DNA from: JAYWAM01 sp043782425
Lineage (GTDB): Bacteria > Pseudomonadota > Gammaproteobacteria > Burkholderiales > Usitatibacteraceae
Length of the DNA: 18,085 nt
Reading direction: 5' to 3'
Assembly (NCBI GenBank): GCA_043782425.1
Contig: JAYWAM010000079.1
Coordinates: 1-18,085, forward strand
The first letter of the stretch is position 1; the number at the start of each line of letters is the position of its first letter. A model generated the notes under the pieces. It did no database searches. It was given only the letters and a program-made list of their open reading frames with translations, and was not told the origin of the DNA. Below, one piece after another: positions 1 through 7,351 of the stretch. A program made the position numbers and the translations under genes.

Positions 1-2
1 TC

Positions 3-1322
3 TTCATCAACGCCGACCGCGAATTCCGCGAAGGCAAGGCGCAGAACTTCCTGCGCCCGGAAGACATCTCCAAGATCGTCCACGTCTACCGTAGCCTCGC
101 CCAGGGCGGGACGGATGTGGCGGCCTACGCGCGCCGCGTGCCGGTCGAAGAAATCGCCGCCGAGGACTACAACTGCAACATCCGCCGCTACGTCGACAAC
201 GCCCCGCCGCCCGAGCCGCACGACGTGCGTGCCCACCTGCATGGCGGCGTACCGGTAACGGAAATCGATGCCCTCGCCCGCTACTGGCACAACTACCCCG
301 GCCTGAGCGAGCGTTGCTTCACCCCAAGAGAAACCCCCTCTCCCCTCGCGGGAGAGGGCTGGGGAGAGGGGGAGAAAACCTACGTTGACTTCGCCCCCGA
401 AATCACCGACCGCCGCGCCATCGCCGAACGGGTCAAAACCGATCCCGGTGTCGCCACAGCGCAGAACCGTTTTCTACAAATGCTGGAAACATGGTGGACG
501 CAGAACCTGCCATCGGTCGAAGCCCTCGCACCCACCAATGGCCAGAAATGCAACGTCTACGCCCTGCGTCGTGCGCTGCTTGCCAGTATCGAGCAAGCCT
601 TTGCCGCTAACACCCTGCTCACCGGCCACCAGATTCGCGGCGCCTTCGCCCGCTATGTGGACGACCTCAAGGCCGACCTCAAATCCATCGCCGCCAGCGG
701 CTGGGGGCCGGAGCTGATCCCCGACGCCGACATCCTCGCCAGCCAGTTCCCGGAAATGTTGACCGACAACGAACAAAAGCGCATGCGCCTAGCCGAACTC
801 GCCGCCCTGTTCGCCGCCGCCGATGAAGAGGATTACGAAGACAGCGACCAAATGAACGAAAGCGGTGTGCTGCCCGGCCATGAAGTAAAAGCCCTCAAGG
901 CCGAACTCAAGGAAGCCAACGCCGAGGCGAAACTGGCGAAACGGGAGAAGCGCGACGCAACGGAGTTTCTGAGCCGTGCCGAATTCGCCGCCCGACGCCT
1001 TGCCCGCCACAAAGCGCTGGAAGATGAAGCCAAACAGCTCAAGGCGGAGCTGCGCGCCACCGAGAAAAAGCAGGAAGAACTCGTCGCCGCCGCCCGCGAA
1101 AAAATCAGCACTGACGAAGCCAAAGGCGTGATTCTGGAACGCCTGCACCGTCTGCTGCTGCAAACCTACGAAGGCTACCTGCGCGCCGACCAGCGCGCTT
1201 GTGTTGCCGCACTGGAAAATCTGCATGGCAAGTACGCCGTCACGGCGAAACAGATTGAGGCGAAGCGCGACGAGGCGGCGGCGAAGTTGAAGGTGTTTTT
1301 AGTGGAGTTGGGGTATGAGTGA
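3..1322 (+). CDS. hsdM: Type I restriction-modification DNA methyltransferase subunit HsdM, C-terminal part (5' end outside window)
   Basis: The frame is open from base 3 with no stop and begins FINADREFREGKAQNFLRP, typical of the middle to C-terminal part of large HsdM (N6-adenine methylase) subunits. The first possible start in the window (GTG at 117) lies inside the domain and is not a real start. About 439 residues are visible; the SAM-binding and NPPF catalytic motifs would lie upstream of the window. The last 150 residues are rich in Ala, Glu, Lys and Arg and look like a long coiled coil, which in this family contacts HsdS. HsdM methylates the recognition site with HsdS and joins HsdR for restriction. 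The stop overlaps the hsdS start by 8 bases. Oddity: residues PSPLAGEGWGEGE are encoded by a palindromic repeat inserted in frame (see 334-372). Identification is from remembered family sequence, with strong support from the downstream hsdS and hsdR. Confidence 0.93.
   Translation, partial: FINADREFREGKAQNFLRPEDISKIVHVYRSLAQGGTDVAAYARRVPVEEIAAEDYNCNIRRYVDNAPPPEPHDVRAHLHGGVPVTEIDALARYWHNYPGLSERCFTPRETPSPLAGEGWGEGEKTYVDFAPEITDRRAIAERVKTDPGVATAQNRFLQMLETWWTQNLPSVEALAPTNGQKCNVYALRRALLASIEQAFAANTLLTGHQIRGAFARYVDDLKADLKSIAASGWGPELIPDADILASQFPEMLTDNEQKRMRLAELAALFAAADEEDYEDSDQMNESGVLPGHEVKALKAELKEANAEAKLAKREKRDATEFLSRAEFAARRLARHKALEDEAKQLKAELRATEKKQEELVAAAREKISTDEAKGVILERLHRLLLQTYEGYLRADQRACVAALENLHGKYAVTAKQIEAKRDEAAAKLKVFLVELGYE
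334..372. repeat. Palindromic dispersed repeat inserted in frame in hsdM
   Basis: CCCTCTCCC (336-344) and GGGAGAGGG (350-358) form a perfect 9-bp stem with a 5-base loop. The 12-base arm 334-345 is also perfectly complementary to 361-372, so two alternative hairpins are possible. The translation reads P-S-P-L-A-G-E-G-W-G-E-G-E, the usual product when this dispersed proteobacterial repeat is read through in this frame. It keeps the hsdM frame open and sits at a likely loop between RCF and YVDFAPEI. A related copy lies at 17998-18036. Confidence 0.85.
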
Positions 1323-2613
1323 TTGGGTAGACGGGCTGCTTGCTGATGTCTGCGTGACGATACGCGCTGGTGGTACACCGCAGACAGATAACCAAAATTT
1401 CTACGGTGGCGGAATACCTTTCGTAACGATCGAAGATATTTCATCGGTTGGCCGCACCATTGAAACCACTGCGCGGACTTTGACGGCTGCTGGACTAAAC
1501 GCTTCGGCGGCATGGCTCGTCCCGCCAGATCACTTGCTGTACTCGATGTATGCCACTTTGGGAAAGGTGACTCGAAACACTGTGTCTGTAGCGACGAATC
1601 AAGCGATCTTGGCAATCAAGCCTGACGAAAAATTGATCGCCTGCGACTTGCTTTTCTATCTGCTCCAATTCATGGAGTCATCAGTTGCCTCTCTTTCATC
1701 ACAAACTACTCAGGCGAACCTGAGCGCTGACAAGGTACGAAAGTTCAAACTCAAATTTCCGAAGTCGCTTCCACAGCAACTCCGTATCGCCGAAATCCTC
1801 TCAACACTGGACGAAGCGATAGAGCAGACCGAGACGCTGATTGCAAAGCATCAGCAGATCAAGGCGGGGCTGATGCACGACCTGTTCACCCGCGGCGTCA
1901 CCCTCGACGGCCACCTCCGCCCCAGCCGCGAGCAAGCCCCCGACCTCTACAAAGATTCCCCGCTGGGATGGATTCCGAAGGAGTGGGAGATCGCGCCACT
2001 ATTATCCTTTTCTACCTCGCGCCTGGGCGGATTCGTTAACGGCCCATTTGGCAGCGATCTTCTGACCAGCGAGCTGACCGACTCCGGCGTGGTGGTTATT
2101 TATGTACAAGACATTAAGGGTGATGGGTACATTCGAGTTTCGAACGCGTATGTAACCGAGGAAAAAGCAAACGAGCTTCTTGTGTGCAATGTGAGACTTG
2201 GTGATGTGCTGGTCGCAAAAGTTGGCGACCCTCCCGGTATAGCAGCAGCATACACAGAAGAACAAAGAGCCGTGGTAACACAAGATGTCATCAGAATTCG
2301 CCCTGCAGATGATGCCGTTACGCAGTTCTTGGCGGGGCTTCTGAATGCGACCGTCGGTAGCCGCGCTATTCGAAGAATCACTATTGAAGGCACACGTGCC
2401 CGTGTTTCTCTCACTGAGTTCAAATGTCTTTTGCTGCCGAAGCCGACAAGTAAAGAACAGCAAGTGATTGCTGACAAGATGTCAGCGGCCCAACAAGTTC
2501 TTAGTGCTTTCACATTTGAATTGAGAAAATTGAAGACTCAAAAACACGGCCTCATGCACGACCTTTTGGCCGACCGTGTGCGCGTTCCTGAACCCACCCA
2601 TGTTACGGTATGA
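1315..2613 (+). CDS. hsdS: Type I restriction-modification specificity subunit HsdS
   Basis: This 432-residue protein, of normal length for HsdS, recognises the bipartite DNA target for the HsdM and HsdR subunits. It has the two-repeat plan. The first target-recognition domain covers about residues 1-150. The central conserved helix has LPQQLRIAEILSTLDEAIEQ followed by LMHDLFTRGV (about 152-195). The second recognition domain opens with LGWIPKEWE (about 217-380). The distal conserved helix has KEQQVIADKM and ends LMHDLLADRV. The ATG lies inside the hsdM stop region (ATGAGTGA), giving an 8-base overlap and likely translational coupling. The central conserved segment (about 1857-1965) is visibly richer in G and C than the recognition domains on either side, which suggests exchange of the recognition domains by recombination. 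The family is certain; the DNA target cannot be read from the sequence. Confidence 0.95.
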   Translation: MSDWVDGLLADVCVTIRAGGTPQTDNQNFYGGGIPFVTIEDISSVGRTIETTARTLTAAGLNASAAWLVPPDHLLYSMYATLGKVTRNTVSVATNQAILAIKPDEKLIACDLLFYLLQFMESSVASLSSQTTQANLSADKVRKFKLKFPKSLPQQLRIAEILSTLDEAIEQTETLIAKHQQIKAGLMHDLFTRGVTLDGHLRPSREQAPDLYKDSPLGWIPKEWEIAPLLSFSTSRLGGFVNGPFGSDLLTSELTDSGVVVIYVQDIKGDGYIRVSNAYVTEEKANELLVCNVRLGDVLVAKVGDPPGIAAAYTEEQRAVVTQDVIRIRPADDAVTQFLAGLLNATVGSRAIRRITIEGTRARVSLTEFKCLLLPKPTSKEQQVIADKMSAAQQVLSAFTFELRKLKTQKHGLMHDLLADRVRVPEPTHVTV

Positions 2614-2631
2614 AGCCTGGTTGAACCATTT

Positions 2632-4374
2632 ATGGATGAAGAAAACCGCACGCCCCAGATAGAGGCAGATGATTTTGCCCGACGCTTCTCCCTACGGGCA
2701 GGGAATCTCATGTGGCTACTTGGTGCCGGTGCGTCGGCCTCGGCGGGGATCCCAACTGCCGGGGATATGGTGTGGGAGTTTAAGCAGCAACTCTTCATCA
2801 GCCAGCGACGGGCTACGCCACAAGCCGTGGCTGACCTCTCAAGCCCTGCGATCCGAGCACAGTTACAGGCTCACATCGATTCATCCGGTAGTCTGCCAGC
2901 TCCGGGTTCTCCGGATGAATACGCATCACTGTTTGAGGCAGTCTACCCTGCCGAGGCGGATCGGCGTGCTTATATAGACGCCAAGATGGCCGGAGCAAAG
3001 TTATCCTATGGGCATTTGGCCCTTGCTACGCTGATGCGAGCACAACTGACGCGATTGGTGTGGACTACCAACTTCGATCCGCTGGTGGCGGATGCTTGTG
3101 CCAAGGTCTATGACGGTACAGGACCACTTACGACCGTGAATCTTGATGCGCCGGATTTGGCTGTTCAATGCATCGGCGAGTGTAGGTGGCCAATCGAAGT
3201 AAAGCTTCATGGGGACTTCCGATCTCGGCGACTTAAAAACACTAGCGATGAACTGCGCCACCAAGACATACGCCTCAGGAAAGTTCTGGTCGACTCGTGT
3301 CGACGCTTCGGCCTCGTAGTGGTCGGTTACAGCGGGCGCGACGACTCAATTATGGCGGCGCTTGAGGAAGCCCTGGAACAGACCGGGGCTTACCCGGCCG
3401 GACTGTTCTGGCTGCATCGTGGAGAGGGTGCGCCGCTTGCCCGAGTTGAGCGATTGCTGGCACGTGCAAAGCAGGCTGGAGTGGAGTCAGCCCTGGTTAG
3501 GGTGCAGAACTTCGACGAGGCAATGCGAGACATGATTCGCTTGGTAACAGGCATCGATACCACGATACTCGACACTTTCGCTGCCGAACGCCGTCGCTGG
3601 AGTAGCGCCCCGCAACCGGGGGGAAGCCGTGGCTGGCCCGTGGTGCGCATCAACGCCTTGCCAGTGGTTCAGATGCCCACCGTATGTCGGCGCGTTGTCT
3701 GTCAGATCGGCGGCCACGCAGAAGCGCGCGAGGCTGTCGAGCAGACTGGTGTCAACGTACTCGTCGCTCGTACACGGGCCGGCGTGTTGGCTTTTGGAGC
3801 CGATGCCGACGTGCGCGCGGCCTTTGGCAATTACAACATCACCGATTTCGATCTGCACACCATCGACATCAAGCGCCTTCGCTACGATTCCGGCGAGCGT
3901 GGTCTGCTACGTAATGCTCTGACCCGTGCGATCGAGCGCCGCTATAGACTGGATGTCATTCACCGACGGAGCACGGATTTGCTGGCGCCATCGGACCCAA
4001 AGGAACCCGTCTGGGTGCCACTGCTACGTCTAGTAGGGTCACTTAACGGCACGGTCAACGGTTTCCCTCGTCTGCATTGGCGCGAAGGGATCGGCACCCG
4101 CCTCGATTGGGCGGATGATCGTCTGTGGCTTTTGGTCGAACCACGTACAGTCTTCGACGGCATTACCGACGAGAACAGAGCGGCTGCCGCCGATTTTGCC
4201 CGTGAGCGAGCGGTCAAACGTTACAACAAACAACTCAACGATCTCATCGCATTCTGGGCAACCCTACTCGCCGGTGACGGCGATGATCTGCGCGCGTTAG
4301 AGGTGGGAGACGGGGTCGATGCGGTTTTCCGTCTTTCCCCCATCACGGGTTTCTCAAGGAGGGCTGGAGCATGA
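2632..4374 (+). CDS. SIR2-APAZ protein of a short prokaryotic Argonaute (SPARSA) system
   Basis: This 580-residue protein has an N-terminal SIR2-like NADase domain (about 20-310): GAGAS at 31-35, AGIP at 38-41, TTNFDPL at 145-151, KLHGD at 191-195 with the expected active-site His193, and VGYSGRDDSI at 231-240. The remaining part (about 335-575) has no SIR2 motif and fits the APAZ region, which replaces the missing N-PAZ half of short Argonautes and holds the guide-target duplex with its partner. Length and order match characterised SIR2-APAZ proteins, which hydrolyse NAD+ when the partner Argonaute binds invader DNA and so stop growth of the infected cell. The gene starts 18 bases after hsdS with no clear Shine-Dalgarno sequence. 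Its stop overlaps the next start (ATGA). The APAZ call rests mainly on the partner gene and on length, since the domain is poorly conserved. Confidence 0.9.
   Translation: MDEENRTPQIEADDFARRFSLRAGNLMWLLGAGASASAGIPTAGDMVWEFKQQLFISQRRATPQAVADLSSPAIRAQLQAHIDSSGSLPAPGSPDEYASLFEAVYPAEADRRAYIDAKMAGAKLSYGHLALATLMRAQLTRLVWTTNFDPLVADACAKVYDGTGPLTTVNLDAPDLAVQCIGECRWPIEVKLHGDFRSRRLKNTSDELRHQDIRLRKVLVDSCRRFGLVVVGYSGRDDSIMAALEEALEQTGAYPAGLFWLHRGEGAPLARVERLLARAKQAGVESALVRVQNFDEAMRDMIRLVTGIDTTILDTFAAERRRWSSAPQPGGSRGWPVVRINALPVVQMPTVCRRVVCQIGGHAEAREAVEQTGVNVLVARTRAGVLAFGADADVRAAFGNYNITDFDLHTIDIKRLRYDSGERGLLRNALTRAIERRYRLDVIHRRSTDLLAPSDPKEPVWVPLLRLVGSLNGTVNGFPRLHWREGIGTRLDWADDRLWLLVEPRTVFDGITDENRAAAADFARERAVKRYNKQLNDLIAFWATLLAGDGDDLRALEVGDGVDAVFRLSPITGFSRRAGA
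4356..4363 (+). promoter_or_regulatory. Strong ribosome binding site for the short Argonaute gene
   Basis: AAGGAGGG lies 7 bases before the ATG at 4371, inside the last codons of the SIR2-APAZ gene. It is the best Shine-Dalgarno match seen in this operon and fixes the Argonaute start. SIR2-APAZ itself lacks such a site, so the Argonaute may be made in at least equal amount to its toxic partner. Confidence 0.75.
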
Positions 4375-5792
4375 GTAGTGAAATTTCACCTCACATTTTG
4401 CTACCTGAGCCCAAGCTGTCCTTCCATCCAGATCGCATCTCGGACCAAGATATCCATCCACTGCGTGGGTTACTGCGATTCGGCCCTCATTCAAGTGGTC
4501 TGGTGCCTGATCCTATCCGGGTCGCTACAATCGCTCCAGCCGGTGACAGCCATCATCTTTACGGTTTCATGAAAGAACTCAACTCGGTAGTTCAACCGAC
4601 AGAACGTACCGACTATCTTCCTGAGTGGCCGGGCTTTCATGGCGTGTTCGGCCTACATATGCGGGGTGCCGGTCCGGGCTGTCACGTTGATCTCGACAAA
4701 GAGCTCGAGCCCGAGTTTCGTGCCTCCTCAACGCAGCATGTTGTGTTGGCTGACTATCTAATTCGTGCGATTCATAGCCTTGAGGCTCACCGTGCCAAGT
4801 TCGATGTGCTGTTTATCTACATTCCTCAGCGTTGGATGCCTGGTTATGTAGGAGGGCCAGGTGAGGATTTTGATCTGCATGATCACCTGAAGGCTGCAAC
4901 AGCTACGCGTAGCATCCCTGTGCAGTTGGTGCGCGAAGACAGGGCCCTCGCCTACCCGCATCGTGCCAGCGTTATGTGGCGAATTGGGTTAGCGCTCTAC
5001 GCAAAAGCTGGTGGGGTACCTTGGAAACTGGCTGAAGTTGATGCGGAGACGGCTTACATAGGCATCTCTTATGCTGTCCGTCCGCCTGATTCGGGACGTC
5101 CGCGGTTTGTGACTTGCTGCAGCCAAGTTTTCGACGCCGAGGGGTCAGGTCTGGAATTCGTGGCATACGATGCCCACGAGGTTGAAGTCCAGCGTGAAAA
5201 TCCGTTCCTCTCTCGAACAGAGATGTTCCGTGTCATGACGCGCTCCATGGATCTGTACCGCCGACGACATGCGGGTCGATCACCTCGCCGTGTGATGGTG
5301 CACAAGACCACTGAGTTCAAACCAGACGAGATTGACGGTTGCATGGAGGCCCTGCACCTGTGTGAGACCGTTGATTTGGTGCAGATCGTCGAAGACGTGG
5401 GATGGCGTGGCATCCGAGTTGATAGCGACGATGGTGCCACGAAAGGTAAACCCGCCGCCTTTCCGGTCTCACGTGGCACCCTCATTGGCATAGGTCCGCG
5501 TGAGGCATTACTGTGGACTCATGGCGATGTGCGCGGTATCAGTGAGCGCGGAGCATACTTCCAAGGGGGTCGAAGTACCCCTCGCCCGGTTCGCTTGGTG
5601 CGGCATGCTGGCCACGGACCTTGGGATGACACGGCACGAGCGATCCTTGCGCTTTCGAAGATGGACTGGAACAATGATTCGTTGTATGACCCTCTACCCG
5701 TGACCATCGGGTACGCGAAGGTACTCGCGCGGGTGGTCAAGCGCATGCGTGGCTTGGGCAGCGCACCTTACCAATTTCGGTTTTTCATGTAA
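4371..5792 (+). CDS. Short prokaryotic Argonaute (MID-PIWI only), SPARSA partner
   Basis: At 473 residues this is about the length of short Argonautes that keep only the MID and PIWI domains. The MID region includes DVLFIYIPQRW (145-155) and the HDHLKA stretch (170-175), where short Argonautes bind the guide 5' end. The PIWI domain starts at AYIGISYAV (228-236). In active slicers this strand carries the first catalytic Asp (GID); here Ser233 is in that place, and HKTTEF (311-316) lacks the later Asp, so target cleavage is not expected. The protein ends in FRFFM, a hydrophobic C-terminus like those that reach the guide-end pocket in this family. Its role is guide-directed sensing of invading DNA and activation of the SIR2-APAZ NADase made from the overlapping gene upstream. 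It overlaps the next gene by one base (TAATG). The family call is strong; guide and target preference is known only from relatives. Confidence 0.92.
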   Translation: MSSEISPHILLPEPKLSFHPDRISDQDIHPLRGLLRFGPHSSGLVPDPIRVATIAPAGDSHHLYGFMKELNSVVQPTERTDYLPEWPGFHGVFGLHMRGAGPGCHVDLDKELEPEFRASSTQHVVLADYLIRAIHSLEAHRAKFDVLFIYIPQRWMPGYVGGPGEDFDLHDHLKAATATRSIPVQLVREDRALAYPHRASVMWRIGLALYAKAGGVPWKLAEVDAETAYIGISYAVRPPDSGRPRFVTCCSQVFDAEGSGLEFVAYDAHEVEVQRENPFLSRTEMFRVMTRSMDLYRRRHAGRSPRRVMVHKTTEFKPDEIDGCMEALHLCETVDLVQIVEDVGWRGIRVDSDDGATKGKPAAFPVSRGTLIGIGPREALLWTHGDVRGISERGAYFQGGRSTPRPVRLVRHAGHGPWDDTARAILALSKMDWNNDSLYDPLPVTIGYAKVLARVVKRMRGLGSAPYQFRFFM

Positions 5793-7351
5793 TGACATCC
5801 AAACTCCCCATCAACCTAGCCGACCTCCTGCGCCAGCGCACGGTAGAAGGCGACCGCATCGAATACAAGGCGGGCTGGAATCCGGAGAGTGTGCTGCATA
5901 CCCTGTGTGCCTTTGCCAATGATTTCCATAACCTCGGTGGCGGCTACATCATCATTGGTGTTGAAGAACGAAACGGTCGGCCGGTGTTGCCTCCCAAGGG
6001 CATTGATCCCGACAGCCTGGATGCGATTCAGAGGGAGATTCTTAGCCTGGGTCATCATGCCTTGCAGCCCAACTACCATCCGCTTTCAACTACGTATGAG
6101 GTGGAGGGAAAGTCGGTGCTGATTCTCTGGGTGCCCGGTGGCGAGACTCGGCCTTACCGGGCGAAGGTCAGCGTTGCGAAAGAGGCTAAAGAATGGGCTT
6201 ACTACATTCGAAAGCAATCGAGCACCGTCAGGGCCCGGGGTGAGGATGAGCGCGAGTTGCTCAGCTTGGCGGCAACGGTGCCGTTCGATGATCGTTACAA
6301 TCAGTCTGCGTCATTGGATGATCTTTCTCCCCGTTTGATCGAGGATTTTCTGCGCGAGGTGGGCAGCGATCTGGCGGAGGATGTCCGCAATCTTTCGATT
6401 GAAGTGCTTGGGCGGCAGATGAATATCGTGGGCGGCCCATCGGAAGCGGCTTTTCCGAAGAATGTTGGTTTACTGTTCTTCAATGAAGCGCCGCACCGGT
6501 TTTTTCCCGCCACCCAGATTGATGTGGTGTGGTTTCCGGAAGGCGCGGGGGGCGATCGTTTCGAGGAAAAGATCTTCCAAGGGCCGCTCGCTCGCATGAC
6601 CCGCGAGGCGCTCGACTTCATTCAACGCAACTACCTTAAGGAGACGGTCGTAAAACACCCGGATCGGGCCGAAGCCGAGCGCTTCTGGAACTTTCCTTAC
6701 GCTGCCATTGAAGAGGCGGTAGTCAATGCTGTGTATCACCGTTCCTACCAGGAGCGGGAGCCAATCGAAGTCCGGATCAGCCCGGACGATCTGGTGGTGC
6801 TGAGTTTTCCCGGCCCGGATCGCTCGATTCGGATGGAAGACCTGCGGGCCGGCAAGGCGGTCAGCCGCCGTTACCGCAACCGCCGCATCGGCGAATTCCT
6901 CAAGGAACTTGACCTCACCGAGGGGCGCTCCACGGGCATTCCCAAGATTCTGAAGGTCATGGCGGAGAATGGATCACCAGCGCCCGAATTTGAGAGTGAC
7001 GACGACCGCGCATCTTTTCTGATCCGCTTGCCGATTCACGCAGGGGTGGCTGGGCCAAGTGCGGACGAAACCCAGCAAGTTGGCACCAAGTTGGCACCAA
7101 GTCCGGACCAAGTCGAAATTCTGAAAAAATGCCGTAAAACAGCGGCCTTGTTGGATCTCATGGCCATTACGGGAAGATCTGATCGCACCAAGTTTAGGCA
7201 CCAAGTCTTGAATCCTCTTATTGAGGCAGGCCTGGTCGAGATGACCATCCCTGACAAGCCCCAAAGCAGCAAGCAGAAATACCGGCTTACGGCGGCAGGA
7301 AAGGCAGTGCTCGAACAGTATGCCGACAGCAAGGATGGAGCCGATGTCTGA
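5792..7351 (+). CDS. AlbA_2/Schlafen-type putative DNA-binding, ATP-binding protein
   Basis: This 519-residue protein resembles the COG2865 group found as an extra gene in type I restriction operons. The N-terminal AlbA_2 (Schlafen-like) region runs from about 17 to 145, with EYKAGW at 24-29, followed by CAFANDFHNLGGGYIIIGVE. The middle has a GHKL-like ATP-binding region: EEAVVNAVYHRSY at 307-319 resembles the N box, and EGRSTGIPKI (377-386) and the ASFLIRLP strand follow. Residues 440-510 look like a winged helix similar to the C-terminal part of Fic-related regulators. The ATG overlaps the Argonaute stop by one base and no Shine-Dalgarno sequence is visible, so translation probably depends on coupling. 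At 7082-7111 the DNA has three near-identical ACCAAGT units giving the spacer GTKLAPSPDQV. Biochemical function is unknown. Regulation of the operon or an effector role are both open. Confidence 0.8.
   Translation: MTSKLPINLADLLRQRTVEGDRIEYKAGWNPESVLHTLCAFANDFHNLGGGYIIIGVEERNGRPVLPPKGIDPDSLDAIQREILSLGHHALQPNYHPLSTTYEVEGKSVLILWVPGGETRPYRAKVSVAKEAKEWAYYIRKQSSTVRARGEDERELLSLAATVPFDDRYNQSASLDDLSPRLIEDFLREVGSDLAEDVRNLSIEVLGRQMNIVGGPSEAAFPKNVGLLFFNEAPHRFFPATQIDVVWFPEGAGGDRFEEKIFQGPLARMTREALDFIQRNYLKETVVKHPDRAEAERFWNFPYAAIEEAVVNAVYHRSYQEREPIEVRISPDDLVVLSFPGPDRSIRMEDLRAGKAVSRRYRNRRIGEFLKELDLTEGRSTGIPKILKVMAENGSPAPEFESDDDRASFLIRLPIHAGVAGPSADETQQVGTKLAPSPDQVEILKKCRKTAALLDLMAITGRSDRTKFRHQVLNPLIEAGLVEMTIPDKPQSSKQKYRLTAAGKAVLEQYADSKDGADV

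Noticed and set aside
117..119. GTG as the start of the first gene
   Set aside because: The same frame is open back to base 3 and encodes conserved HsdM sequence upstream, so the gene is simply cut by the window.
7082..7111. Three ACCAAGT units as a CRISPR-like or regulatory tandem repeat
   Set aside because: They are short, lie inside the AlbA_2 coding frame and encode a plausible linker; no CRISPR array is present in the window.
7320..7322. Upstream ATG as the hsdR start
   Set aside because: It would add MPTARMEP, which has no family support, and the better ribosome site serves the ATG at 7344.
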